Shown here one piece after another: positions 32,486 to 43,927 of a stretch of 64,000 nucleotides of DNA; within the stretch, counting starts at the first letter, position 1, and every line of letters starts with the position of its first letter. The DNA lies in the NCBI GenBank assembly GCA_024516155.1, contig JAJJXM010000016.1:248001-312000 (forward strand), in the 5' to 3' direction. Source of the stretch: Pyronema omphalodes. Its lineage: Eukaryota > Ascomycota > Pezizomycetes > Pezizales > Pyronemataceae. The notes beneath the pieces were generated by a model, which was given only the letters and a program-made list of their open reading frames with translations, was not told where the DNA came from and did not search any database. The translations under genes and the position numbers were made by a program.

Positions 32486-35400
32486 TTAGGCTCGAGTTCC
32501 TACGAGAGGAGAAGGTTTGTCTGGGTATAACTGATGCAATTTCTCAGCGGCCTCAGTTTCGGATAGGTTCGTTTCCGGTTCCCAGGTTGGGGAGTCATGG
32601 CCGGTCCACTTGACGAGGTACTGCAGGTTTCCTCTTGACCAACGGCTATCCAGAATTTCATCCACGAACCATTCTTCTTCGCCGTCTACCACTACCGGCA
32701 GGGGCGGTGGGATAATCTGGCCAGGGAGGGGGTCCGAAGGGGCTGGGTTTGGTAAGGGACACGGGGAAGGTCCTATGATGTTTCATTGTTTCCGGTATAT
32801 CCAATTCATAGGCGTGGGATCCAATGGGCCGTAACACGGTGAAGGGGCCTAGGTGTTTGTTTTCCAGTTTCTTTGAGGGGCGGCGGGTTCTGAGGTTGCG
32901 GGCGTCCAGCCATACCAGGTCTCCTGGTTTGAAGACCGGCGCGGGGAGTCGGGAATTGTCGGCGGCCTCTATGTGGCGGGCTTGGGCGTATTTCATTTCA
33001 GAGTGTAAGACGTCATGGATGTGTGACATCCTTTCCGCTACCTCGTTCGCTTTCACTTCTTCAGGATTGTCTGTCCTGATTTCCAATTCGAAGGAGCATT
33101 TGGGGTGTCGGCCGTATATAGCGTAGAACGGAGACAGCGACGTTGTATCCGATACTTGGTTATTTGCAGCAAATTCTGCCAGTGGTAAAAATTTCTTCCA
33201 ATCGTCTTGTAAATAACAGACGTACGCGCGGAGATATTGCTCCGTAACCGCGTTGATTCTTTCTGTTTGGCCGTCGGTTTGGGGGTGGAGGGCGTGCTCG
33301 TGGCAATTTCGATACCCATGCAATTTGCCAGGTGTTTCCAGAAGTGGGCCACAAATTGCGGACCGCGGTCGGACACTACTGTGTCTGGCAGGCCGTGTAG
33401 TTTGAATACGTTTTCCAGGAAGAGTTGCGCGAAGCCTTCTGCGTCTATCGTGGAGTGACAGGGCACTAAGTGCCGCTGTTCTGTGAGTCGGCAAACGATC
33501 GCACATATTGCGTCGAAGCCTTCTGATGTCGGTAGTCCAGTAACAAAGTCCACAGATATATTCTGCCAAGGGTGGTGCGGGACCGGTAGGGGTTTCAAGG
33601 TTCCATAGGGTGCGTGGCGGGTAGCTTTTGTTCTTTTACAAGTGTGGCAATTTCGGACGAATTGGTCCACATCTTTTCTCATAGAAGGCCAGTAATAATT
33701 CCTGGCGAGGAGTTCGAAAGTCTTTGCACGGCCCGGGTGTCCCATGGTGGGGGGGTCGTGGTGATCTTGTAGTAGTTTCAATCGTAATTTGTCCAGCGCG
33801 GGAACATAGAGGCGGTCTCGGTAGTACAATCTGTTTTCCAACACGGAGCAATCGGCGAGTGATATGTCCCTGAAGATTTGTGTACCATCTTCCAGCATTC
33901 CCAGCACTCGGTTGGGGAATGAATCTGTCTTGTAGCCCTCTGTGAACAGGAGGTCCACTTCGGAGGGTGCAAGTTTCATGGGCGGGGTCATGCACAACTG
34001 GAAGTTTTGTGGCTTTAGTACAGCTTGCTGGTTCGCTAGTATGCGTTCGTCTCCCTCTCCCGGGAGGTCGGCGGCTCGTCTTGTCAGGGCGTCCGGTTTT
34101 CCTCCCAACGTTCCTGGTCGATAGGTGATCACAAAGTTGAACCGAGACAGGAATTCGGACCAGCGTGCTTGTCGTCTGTTCAGTAGCTTTGTCGTCATAA
34201 AGTATTCGGGATTCTTCTGGTCTGTCAATACTTTTATAGGGAAGGCGGAGCCCTCCAAGTGGGGACGCCATTCCTCGAAACAACGAACTATTGCCAGTAG
34301 TTCTTTGTCATAGATTTCATAGTTGCATTCTGCCGGGGAATGCTTTTTGGAATAAAACGTGATGGGGTGTAGCACGTTATCGTCGTCGTATTGTGATAAA
34401 ACTCCAGCAGACACATAGTCGGATGCGTCTGTTTCTACTACAATCGGTTTCTCGTAGTCGAAGTGCTTGAGAATCGGTGCTGATGTAAATGCATCCTTCA
34501 GTCGGTCGAAGGCGCTTTGCTGATCTTTACCCCAGGTAAAGGGGATTGCTTTACCATCTTTCTTTTTGGTCAGAGCCGTCAGAGGGGAGACCACTTTTGA
34601 GTAGTCTTTGATAAATCTTCGGTAGAAATTTGCGAAGCCCAGGAACTCTTGGACCTGTTTCAAATTGGTTGGTTCCTTCCAATCTCTCACTGTGGCTACT
34701 TTGGAATCCATCATGCGCGCGCCGTCGCGGCCGATGTTGTAGCCCAGGTACTGTACTTCTGCCTTAGCAAACTTACACTTCTCTGGCTTCAAGTGCAGTT
34801 TTTCTTGTTTGAGTCGTTCCAAGATCTTTCGGACGTGTGAGGTGTGATCGGGCTTTGTTTCAGAGAATACGAGGATATCGTCCAAGTATGCCGTACAAAA
34901 GTGGTCCAGGTATGGTCTCAGGACATCATTTATAAATGCCTGGAAATCGGCAGGCGCGTTGGTGAGCCCAAAGGGCATCACTTTCGACTCGAATAGGCCG
35001 TACCTTGTGCGGAAGGCCGTCTGCCATTCTTCGCCCTCTGCCATTCTGATAAGGTTATAAGCGCTGCGGACATCTAGGGTCGTAAAGTATTGAGCTTTGG
35101 AAAGATTCATCATCGTTTCCTGTATCAATGGCAGCGGGTACCGGTTCTTCTCGGTACCTTCGTTCAGTCTTCGGTAATCGACGCATAGGCGCAGGGATCC
35201 GTCTGATTTTTTCACGAATAATATCGGCGAGGCGGCTGATGATTGGGAGCGTTGTATAAATCCTTTCTCCAAATTCTCATCGAGCCACGTTTTCAGCGTC
35301 TGCAACTCGTTGCGTGACAGCGAGTATAACGGGCCAAAGGGGGGGACGAATCCCTCTTTCAGTGGTATCTTGTGGTCGTAAGGTCGGTGTGGGGGGAGTT

Positions 35401-36213
35401 CCTTCGCGTTGACCTCCTTGAATAAATCGAGGTAGTCATGATACTCTTCGGGGATCATGTCTTTCAGTTCCTCATGCGTGAGGGGGGGCTTGTCTTGTAG
35501 GGCGACGGTGATCTCGTCCAACGATAGTGAGAACACTGTCAGGCTTTCGTCTTCTACCATTTCTTTGAAGTCGGAGATGGTTAGACTTGAGATCGCTATT
35601 GGGGGTTCATCCGGAGGGTCGGGGACCGGGGATTCCAATTCCGGCATGGGTTCTGTGTCGGGCTCGTGGACGTCGGGAGGAAGGCCCGGGTCCAGGGCCT
35701 CGACACCGGTTGTGCTTACAGGCAACGGGGTGCAGTTCCTTAGGCAGTATTGGGAGTCGAAGCTTACAGTGTTGGAACTGAAGCTTATTGTTACGTCGTG
35801 TTTCTTCAACCAGGGGATGCCCAACACCACCGGGTAGTGACCCAACTTGGTGACGAACATTGGAAGGGTTTCTGAGTGACCATTGATGGTACACTCTACT
35901 TGGGCGAGGTGTGTGATTTTTCCTGAGGATATGGGGCGGCCGTCGATAACTTCGACCGTTCGGGCGGTGGATAGGGGGGTTAGGGGGAGTTTGTGATGGC
36001 GGGCGAAATTGCGGTCAACAAAGGCGATACCAGTGGCGCCGCAGTCAACGAGCGCTACTGTTTTCACGGAGCGGTTATTGGAAAAGAAGGAGCAAGAGAG
36101 AACAAGGTGTTTGCATTCTAACTTTCCAGTAAAACTTGCGCCCGATAATAGCAATGTATCAGCAATAATTTTCCCACCAGCGGCAGAGCCATCTTCTTGC
36201 AGCTGGTTCATTC
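32486..36213 (-). pseudogene. pol: family 2a Pol, broken by two frameshifts
   Basis: Reads from the -1 shift at 36220-36214 into the frame starting MNQLQEDGS. Protease VDCG is at about 55-58, RT with YLDD at about 442-445 (1052-codon frame), then RNase H (ETDASDYVSAGVLSQ) and integrase zinc module (HHDPPTMGHPG...CHTC). Compared with copy b, one base is lost near 33290, just before HPQTDGQTERIN, moving the rest of integrase to another frame (to about 32750). One base is gained near 32755 (GGTTTGGTAAGGG against GGTTTAGTAGGG), leaving the chromodomain (EEWFVDEIL, YLVKWTGHDSPTWEP) in a third frame at 32692-32486. The protein cannot be complete. Confidence 0.88.
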
Positions 36214-37557
36214 TTTTCCCGACACCTCTTCTTCATTATCCAATAATTCCACGCTCGCCACTTTAACATTCGTCTTGGCGGGGCACGACGCAGCCATGTG
36301 GCCAAGGCCACCGCAGTAGAGGCAACGTCCTTCTGACAGGCGGGTCGCGCGCTCCTGTGCCGACAGTTTCTGACGGGGTCCCTGGGCGGGGGTTTGCTTG
36401 CTGGAGGAGGCGGTGGTGGCTTGGGTAGCGGGGGTAGGGCGACTGGTGGCGGGGGTGGCGGCGGTAGTGGGTTTAACTTGGCCGCGGTTGGTACGCAGCT
36501 TGCGGAGGTTTTCAAGTGCTCTCAATTGGGAATCCAATTTTTGGCACTGGTCAACAAATTCGTGCATCGTAGCGGTGGGAGGGGCGCCAACCAACTTTTC
36601 GTGCAGCTCGAGGGACAGGCCGTTACGCAGAGCATCCATGGTGGCGGCTTCATCCCAGCCTAACTCTGCGACCAGGCGGGAGAATTCTGCATAATAGTCC
36701 GAAAATTTGCGGTTGTTTTGTCGGAGATTTTGTAGTTTGAAACGAGCCGTTGCGCGCTCGTCCGGGTCTCCAAAGGTACGCTGTAAAATTTTAATGACGT
36801 CCTCGACGTCGTTGAGGGCCCAGCGGTTGCTATTTTCCTTGATATAAGGAAGAATCTGATCCAAGGCGCGTCCGCGGAGGCGGCCCATGGCATAAGAAAT
36901 CCGTTTATGAGGGGTTGGGAAGCGTAGTTCGTCGCTCACCAACTTGATGCGAAGCAAGGAGACAAAGCGGCGGAGGTCCTCCCTGTTGGACCCGTCGAAG
37001 GTTGGCGGATCCGAGATTTTGTCTCCGGTCACGCGGATGCCAGGGGAGGCGAGTAGCGCGTTGATGAGTTCACGCTGGCGGGTGAGCTCCTTCTCGTAGT
37101 AGTGAATTTCATTCGTATCCGCTTGTTCCTCCGGGGTTAGGAGGATTTCGGGGTCTCGGGGGGGGGGGGGTCTTGGAATTGGTGCGATTATAGCGGGGGC
37201 GGGGGCTGCGGCTGCGGCTGTGGTAGGGGGTGCGGCGGTTCGCGGCACTGTTTCTGGGCCATTTGGATAAACCTGGACGGAGCCAGTCTGGATAACTACA
37301 GGGGGAATGGGGGCCGGGGTTGGAGCTTCCGGAGCGCGGGAGGCGACAGGGCTGGAGACCCAAGTGCTGTTACGGGAGCCGGGGGTTTCCGCGAGGTCGT
37401 TCAAGAGATAGCCCGTGGGGTGGTCTTGGGCGTCTATGATGGATTGCGCGAGTTGTTTAGTGAAAGTAAGCGGTTAATGGCCGTCAGGGAACTGGGTCAT
37501 GGAGGCGGCATTCATAATTTGCTGCCAGTGTCCTTCGTCGATAAGTTTAACGTGCAT
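36208..37557 (-). pseudogene. gag: family 2a Gag with one nonsense codon
   Basis: The frame starts at ATG 37557 (MHVKLIDEGHW) by comparison with copy b and would give 449 aa. A TAA at 37474-37472 replaces the GAA present in copy b (GGC CAT TAA against GGC CAT GAA), so only the part from 37404 down is open (398 codons). It has a proline/alanine-rich N-terminal third, a Gypsy capsid core (FSDYYAEFSRLVAELGWDE) and a CCHC knuckle CLYCGGLGHMAASC about 38 residues from the end. It stops at 36208 right after G GGA AAA GAA. Confidence 0.85.
36214..36220 (-). promoter_or_regulatory. -1 frameshift heptamer G GGA AAA, family 2a
   Basis: Gag frame TCG GGA AAA GAA TGA. The -1 frame continues GGG AAA AGA ATG AAC CAG into pol. 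Same heptamer and same one-codon distance to the stop as in family 1, although the proteins are clearly diverged. Confidence 0.8.
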
Positions 37558-37789
37558 TCTGGCGGGCTCGGAGGATTGGCTTGAGTCTGATGGTGCGGCG
37601 GATGTGCACCTGGTAAGTGTAGTCCTGGAGTTCCCAGCGGACCACAAGGTAGCAGTGATTTTCTGCTCGTCGGATGGTTCTTCGCACTGCGCCAGCGAAT
37701 CGGTCGGAAATCCCAAAGGTTTCGTTTAGGGTGTGCGTTTTCAGAGCTTGTTTTAAGGCGTAGGTCCAAGCAGAACCGGTGGGGTTCAT
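37547..37789 (-). CDS. 80-codon ORF upstream of gag, family 2a
   Basis: Starts MNPTGSAWTYALKQALK and ends RARQNAR. It has the same length and position as in copy b (49449-49691) and lies in the frame +1 relative to gag. Its stop overlaps the gag start (ATGCACGTTAA). Arg-rich, W/Y-containing, no recognised domain. It could be a translated upstream frame controlling gag by reinitiation, or chance. The two copies differ at nine of 80 residues, so I see no strong purifying signal. Confidence 0.4.
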   Translation of the reverse strand: MNPTGSAWTYALKQALKTHTLNETFGISDRFAGAVRRTIRRAENHCYLVVRWELQDYTYQVHIRRTIRLKPILRARQNAR

Positions 37790-37813
37790 GCGTGTTGGTT
37801 GAATAATTATTCG

Positions 37814-37822
37814 ATCGAACGT
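37814..37822 (-). promoter_or_regulatory. family 2a primer-binding site, complementary to its own LTR
   Basis: Two bases inside the 5' LTR, sense ACGTTCGAT is complementary to ATCGAACGT within the LTR (38041-38033 sense). That site follows TTCTCC and lies about 31 nt after a TACATAA box. The layout parallels family 1. Confidence 0.5.
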
Positions 37823-37824
37823 AA

Positions 37825-38355
37825 TGTCAGGGAAGTAGGAACGGACGTTCAAAGAACACACTGAACACTAACGGCACCGAGGACTAGGCAGGTTCCAGGA
37901 CGGGGAACGGAAAGACAAGGACCGAAGTGCTCGTCAGACGGACGGCACACGAAACAGGGACAGGGACAAGGACAAGAAATGACGTGGGACTGAAAGGAGA
38001 AGTCTTATTTGATGACAAGGGAAAGACACAAGACGTTCGATGGAGAACTCGACAACGGGGAGGCAAGCCGCCTTATGTACAAAGGGGCGGCCAGCACTCT
38101 TGCTGGGCCGTCATCCAACATCGCTACATGAAAGCTTCCGTTCTCCATCAATTCACCTGCGACGCCACAGCTCTCCAGCTCATGGTACGTCATCCATCAT
38201 CAATCAGTCTATCAGTCACGACGGCACGGCACACACAACAACACAACAGCAACACAACACAACACGGCAAGACAACGGCACGATGTCAATCAACAACAAC
38301 GACAACACCATGATGACGCAACAACACAACGGCTCGTCAGCCGTGTGCCGTGACA
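37825..38355 (-). repeat. family 2a, 5' LTR (531 bp)
   Basis: Pairs with 31944-32474. Inner edge TGTCAGGGAAG (plus), outer edge CCGTGACA followed by the CATAA duplication. Confidence 0.93.
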
Positions 38356-39337
38356 CATAACATAACACTGATCCATGCCTGCTCGCCGCATTTTTCACAT
38401 GAGACAATCCCGATTAACAGCGGGGAAGGCGCCTTTGACGTCCATCATTAATGCTCCCGCAACTTTCTGCCTTTTCCAAGCGAATTCCACCGATTCAATC
38501 AAGACAGCCACGGCGTCGACAGCGGAGCGGCCTTTCCTTCACCAAATCATCCTGCGTGAAAGACGTTCAACCTCTCGGCATCCTCCGCGATGAGGGTGGT
38601 AGCGACCTTTTCTACCAGCTTTCCCAGACAGCTCAATAAGGAGATGATTCGGAAGCTTTTTGCTTTGCGGTAAGAAGCCTTTCCCGGTTTGGGAATACAG
38701 CCTCCTCTCGCAGTTTTCCAGTCAGCCGGGTGGACTCCTAGCCGTACGCAATGATGAACGATGGAGGTCACATGTTCAGGGTCCTATCTCCTCAGTGCCT
38801 TCATGATGGGTACACCCAAGCCGTCACCACCCGGAGCTTTGGAATTGCTCTGACCGTGGATTGAATCGGAGACCAATTCTTGCGTCACTCGGTGGAAGCC
38901 GCGTCCTGGGAGACCTGCATCACCACTGTGACCTGAGTACGGATTCGGGGGGGGGGAAAGGAAACGTCAGCAAGCATCCGACGTTTGGCGTCCTCCTCAT
39001 CAGCCTGATTGCCCTGTTCGTCCTCGAGAGACCCAACTACCGCAGCATTTCGTGGCTTGGTTGCTCGAAGGACTTTCCAGACCGCTTCCCCGTTGGCTCC
39101 CTTGAGGAACGACACCCAACAATCTCGTTTGTGGCGGCGCTGGGTGCTGACGTAGGTGTTGCGTAAGCGGTGTTCTTCGTCTATCGTACACTGGCCTCGC
39201 TTAGCTGCCCTCCATTTCCGGCCATACTCACTGCGTGCAGCCTTCACATTGGGGTGCCACCACTTTCTCGAGCGAGCGGTGATCTGGATCTTTCTAGCAT
39301 GAGCGGTGATCTGGATCTTTCTAGCATGAGTGTTTGG
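38356..39337 (-). pseudogene. Tad-like LINE ORF2 fragment: region before and first half of RT
   Basis: Minus-strand frames give the linker W-W-H-P-N-V-K-A-A-R-S-E-Y and the basic RWRAAKRG (39300-38900). They then give the RT N-terminal motif P-A-D-W-K-T-A-R-G-G-C-I-P-K-P-G-K and S-L-L-S-C-L-G-K (about 38770-38550). At least one frame break lies between them (about 38885). A 26-27 bp tandem duplication sits at about 39279-39331. The RT continues across family 2a at 31943. The endonuclease and ORF1 that should lie further upstream are absent: an inverted family 1 LTR starts at 39338. Confidence 0.7.
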
Positions 39338-40476
39338 TGTTACGGCTCGAGAATTATTACCTTCCCCCTCCTCGTCATTCATTCACCTATTATCATTCGC
39401 TTCAGTATTCAGCACTGGTTTGTTTATTTATTTCTATTATCCTTCGGTCTTTGATCATCACTCGTCACTTGCCTGGGTTAGGGTTACGCTCAATTCTCAA
39501 ATTGTCAAAAAGGTCACGTGACCTACCCCAGGGCTAGGGGTCTGCTCGGATCCCTTTTCGGAAATTCCATACCTACGGTCTACCGATCATCTTATCCGAT
39601 TAGATAAGATCGGTCACGTGTTCTAATCAGTAGTAGATCAGTATGCACACGCACTGGTCTACTAATGTGCGCACACGTGACTAGGGCTAGGGCACGATCA
39701 TCTTATCCATAAGATAAGATCTAGTCATGTGACCTTATCAGTATTGCACCATCTTTCCAATCGCAGCTGATCTGGATTCATGTGACTAGGGTTAGGGTTG
39801 CACCCGCACACACACAAACTACGGTTAGGTTTGTGACCGTACGCGCACAGCTAGGGTCAGGGTTACGGACGCACGCGCACGATTAGGGTTACGGAAGCGC
39901 GCGGGTGACTACGCTTAGGGCTACGCTAGCGCGCACGCGAAGTACACTACCGCGCACGCGTGTTACGCTATCGCGCACGCGAGATACGCTAACGAGCGCG
40001 CGACGAGGCTGTGCACGCAAACACGCTAATTTGGTACGAACGCGTTAGCGCGTCTAGAACGCGCAACCGCGACCGCGTTGTTTACTTAGTTATTTTTCTG
40101 GAAAAATCTGCAAATAGTGGCTCGGCGTGTAAGGAGGAAAAATTGTATATAAGAGGATTGTTTCTTTGTTTGTTTATTGTGTTTTTCTTTTCTCCTTACA
40201 CAGTTATTTGTTTATTTACAAATTCAAATACTTTGTCGAAATCTTTGTTTACGTCCTTGTTCTTGTCCCCGTCTTTGGATCCCTTTGTCCCTTGAAATCT
40301 TTGTTTATTTCCTTAAACTTCTAAACACAGAAAGTCTCTAAGTTGATGCTCGACACAGCTTAAGAGTTTCTAACGTTGAAGTTATTATAAGGTTATCTTC
40401 ATTGAACTCAAGAGTGAATAATTGAGAAGAGTCCTCAGGTTCTCCGTCAGCTATCTCTCCCTTGTTCGCCGTTACA
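39338..40476 (+). repeat. family 1 LTR of the truncated copy
   Basis: Contains TATATAAG at 40146-40153 and TTACACAGTTAT at 40196-40207. The adjacent primer-binding site ATAACTGTGTAA (40479-40490) keeps perfect 12-nt complementarity, although the LTR has drifted elsewhere from the intact copy. Confidence 0.9.
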
Positions 40477-40717
40477 ACATAACTGTGTAATCAAGACCTG
40501 CCGGCTCTACCGTCAACCCTCGATTACAACAAGCTTTACATGCTTCACAACCTCTGGTTCTACAGTTCATCAATCTATTACCGATTTTCCGTTCCCTCGA
40601 AAACCCCGTCGTCCTCGACGAAATCGAAATTGCTCGACAACTCGGAAACGAATACGCAGCAACTCGAATTCAATATAACGACAGACTAACATCTGGCAGC
40701 TCCGTTAATCCCTCGAA

Positions 40718-41563
40718 ATGGACCAAAATGACACGGTCATCGTGGCCCTGTACCTCAACGAAGCCGAAAGGTTGGAGGTTGAACAGGACCCCACGAAGAT
40801 CAAACTGGTCCGCAACGCCGTAAAGGAATACGAACGAGACTGTCAACCTGGAGACGACCTCTGAGTTGAACTCACAGAAGCTCGAAAGGACAACTCCCTG
40901 TACGCCCAACGAATTACCGACTTGGAGAGGGATCTCGAAAGCGCCAACGCCTCTGTTCGACTCCTACAAGCCCTTACGAAGAACGGTCCCCTTCGGAATA
41001 CCCGTCCTATCGAATTACCCCACCCACCTGAGTTCTCTGGTGAACGCAAGGAACTCTTGAACTTCATCTCGAAGGTCAGATCCAAGCTCGCCGGAGACTC
41101 CTCCCGTTTTACCGATGATCAACATAAGCTACGTTATACTTATGGATATCTCAAAGGCAACGCTCAGAATCAAATTCAACCTTACGTCCTTACAGATAAG
41201 ATTAAGCTTAAGAACGTTGAGGCTCTCATTACAATTCTGGAAGCTGCCTTCGGAGATCCTGATCAAGTTGGTACTGTATCTGCGGAATTGGATAAACTTC
41301 AACAGGGCAAGAGTGAGTTTAGCCAATATTACGCAGAGTTCCAACGATTAATGGCTATCTTGAACTACAATGAAAACGCAAAGAAGGATGCTCTGAAGCG
41401 TGTGCTCCCTCGAGACCTTCAGACCAGTCTTGTTTACCAAGCCGAAGAACCTCAGAACTTCACCAAGTTTGTGGATCTTTGTATGAAGCTAGATTATAGA
41501 ATTCGAGCTCAATCAAACACCACAAAACGGCACGTTCCTTCGGTCCCCAGTCGTTGCAGCTCC
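40718..41563 (+). pseudogene. gag: family 1 gag remnant with a CGA-to-TGA stop
   Basis: Starts ATGGACCAAAATGACACGG and follows intact family 1 gag closely. In the segment matching LRDDLRAEL it reads CTC TGA, so a CpG arginine codon has become TGA (about 40860). The rest stays readable as a 244-codon frame from 40922, including FSGERKELLNFI and FSQYYAEFQRLMAILNY. It loses homology at 41563 before the CCHC knuckle. Confidence 0.85.
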
Positions 41564-41818
41564 ACTGTCAAAATCCGGCTACACACAGTCGACAGGCGAT
41601 ACAACCGTCGGATTGCTATGCAATCGGGTTCGGCTCTGGACTTCGAGGTGAGTTAGTCGCGGGCTCAGGCAGTGATTACCTTGTACACAGGATGTCCCTG
41701 CAGCATTGCCTCTGGTAGAATCGTCGGAGGTCGATCCAGGTGGGAGAATAGGTGGGTATTCGGAATGGGTAAGTATGTTGGGATGGGCTGGGTTTGTGGT
41801 CACGGTTTTGGATGATAG
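41564..41818. other. 255 bp of unassigned sequence between two retroelements
   Basis: Begins TGTCAAAATCCGG exactly where gag homology ends and stops at the family 2b LTR. No recognised motif. It could be older host DNA, an uncharacterised LTR fragment (it starts with TG) or the lost LINE 5' part. A 75-codon minus frame is not convincing. Confidence 0.5.
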
Positions 41819-42356
41819 TGTCAGGGAACTAGGAACGGACGTTCAAAGAACACACTGAACACTACCGGCAAGAGGGACTAGGTGGGTTCCGGGACGGGGA
41901 ACGGCAGGACAAGGACCGAAGTGCTCGTCAGACGGACGGCACACGAAACAGGAACAGGGACAAGGACAAGAGTGACGTAGGACTTGGAAGAAGAAGTCTT
42001 TATTAGGAGCAAGGGAAAGACACAAGACGTTCGATGGAGAACTCGACAACGGGGAGGCAAGCCTCCTTATGTACAAAGGGGCGGCAAGCACTCTTGCTGG
42101 GCCGTCATCCAACATCGCTACCTGAAGCTTCCGTTCTCCATCAATTCACCTGCGACGCCACAGCTCTCCAGCTCGTGGTACGTCATCCCTCATCAATCAG
42201 TCTATCAGTCACAACGGCACGGCACACACAACAACACAACAACACAACAGCAACACAACACAACACGGCAAGACAACGGCACGATGCCAATCAACAACCA
42301 CGACAACACAATGATGACGCAACAGCACAACGGCTCGTCAGCCGTGTGCCGTGACA
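41819..42356 (-). repeat. family 2b, 3' LTR (538 bp)
   Basis: TGTCAGGGAAC...GCCGTGACA. Slightly longer than in copy a through extra CAACA units near 42230-42255. Confidence 0.92.
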
Positions 42357-42373
42357 GTACCCCCCCGTTAGGC

Positions 42374-43927
42374 TCAAGTTCCTACGAGAGGAGAAGGTTT
42401 GTCTGGGTATAACTGGTGGAATTTCTCAGCGGCCTCGGTTTCGGATAGGTTCGTTTCCGGTTCCCAGGTTGGAGAGTCATGGCCGGTCCACTTGACGAGG
42501 TACTGCAGGTTTCCTCTTGACCAACGGCTATCCAGAATTTCATCCACGAACCATTCTTCTTCGCCGTCTACCACTACCGGTAGGGGCGGTGGGATAATCT
42601 GGCCAGGGAGGGGGTCCGAAGGGGCTGGGTTTAGTAGGGACACGGGGAAGGTCCTATGATGATTCATTGTTTGCGGTATATCCAATTCGTAGGCGTGGGA
42701 TCCAATGGGTCGTAACACGGTGAAGGGGCCTAGGTGTTTGTTTTCCAGTTTCTTTGAGGGGCGGCGGGTTCTGAGGTTGCGGGCGTTCAGCCATACTAGG
42801 TCTCCTGGTTTGAAGACCGGCGCGGGGAGTCGGGAATTGTCGGCGGCTTCTATGTGGCGGGCTTGGGCGTATTTCATTTCCGAACGTAAGACGTCATGGA
42901 TGTGTGACATCCTTGCCGCTACCTCGTTCGCTTTCACTTCTTCAGGATTGTCTGTCCTGATTTCCAGTTCGAAAGAGCATTTGGGGTGTCGGCCGTATAT
43001 AGCGTAGAACGGAGACAGCGACGTTGTATCCGATACTTGGTTATTTGCAGCAAATTCTGTCAGTGGTAAAAATTTTTTCCAATCGTCTTGTAAGTAACAG
43101 ACGTACGCGCGGAGATATTGCTCCGTAACCGCGTTAATTCTCTCTGTTTGGCCGTCGGTTTGGGGATGGAAGGCCGTACTCGTGCCAATTTCGATACCCA
43201 TGCAATTTGCCAGGTGTTTCCAGAAGTGGGCCACAAATTGCGGACCGCGGTCGGACACTACTGTGTCTGGCAGGCCGTGTAGTTTGAATACGTTTTCCAG
43301 GAAGAGTTGCGCGAAGCCTTCTGCGTCTATCGTGGAGTGACAGGGCACTAAGTGCCGCTGTTTCGTGAGTCGGCAAACGATCGCACATATTGCGTCGAAG
43401 CCTTCTGATGTCGGTAGTCCAGTAACAAAGTGCACAGATATATTCTGCCAAGGGTGGTGCGGGACTGGTCGGGGCTTCAAGGTTCCATAGGGTGCGTGGC
43501 GGGTAGCTTTTGTTCTTTTACAAGTGTGGCAATTTCGGACGAATTGGTCCACATCTTTTCTCATCGAGGGCCAGTAATAATTCCTGGAGAGGAGTTCGAA
43601 AGTCTTTGCACGGCCCGGGTGTCCCATGGTGGGGGGGTCGTGGTGATCTTGTAGTAGTTTCAATCGTAGTTTATCCAGCGCGGGGACATAGAGGCAGTCT
43701 CGGTAGTACAATCTGTTTTCCAACACGGAGCAATCGGCGAGTGATATGACCTTACAGATTTGTGTACCGTCTTCCAGCATTCCCAACACTCGGTTGGGGA
43801 ATGAATCTGTCTTGTAGCCCTCTGTGAACAGCAGGTCTACTTCGGAGGGTGCAAGTTTCATGGGCGGGGTCATGCACAACTGAAAGTTTTGTGGCTTTAG
43901 AACAGCTTGCTGGTTCGCTAGTATGCG
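42374..43927 (-). pseudogene. pol: family 2b Pol, C-terminal part (integrase, GPY/F, chromodomain)
   Basis: Open across integrase and chromodomain: HHDPPTMGHPG...CHTC zinc module, AFHPQTDGQTERIN, KHLGPFTVLRP, then EEWFVDEIL and YLVKWTGHDSPTWEP. The first catalytic Asp is changed: the motif reads NISVHFVTGLP, where copy a and family 1 have D. It is separated from the N-terminal part of Pol by the LINE insertion at 43928. Cannot be functional. Confidence 0.88.

Larger units (their letters stand above)
31944..38355 (-). mobile_element. family 2 copy a: full-length but defective Gypsy/chromovirus
   Basis: 6412 bp, minus strand, with 531-bp LTRs (sense start TGTCACGGCACACGG, end CCCTGACA) and target duplication CATAA (31939-31943 and 38356-38360). 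The two LTRs differ at about six positions by eye (near 31960, 31990, 32130, 32190, 32340 and 32360), so it is older than family 1. gag has one nonsense codon and pol two single-base indels. It splits the Tad-like LINE in its RT domain. Confidence 0.93.
39338..41563 (+). mobile_element. truncated family 1 copy, opposite orientation (5' LTR, leader, partial gag)
   Basis: A 1139-bp LTR (39338-40476, first bases TGTTACGGC, one C-to-T change from family 1) is followed by the leader and gag up to the equivalent of PSRSSST. Homology ends near 41563 in mid-codon. Pol and the 3' LTR are missing. Its orientation is opposite to all other Gypsy copies here. Confidence 0.88.
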
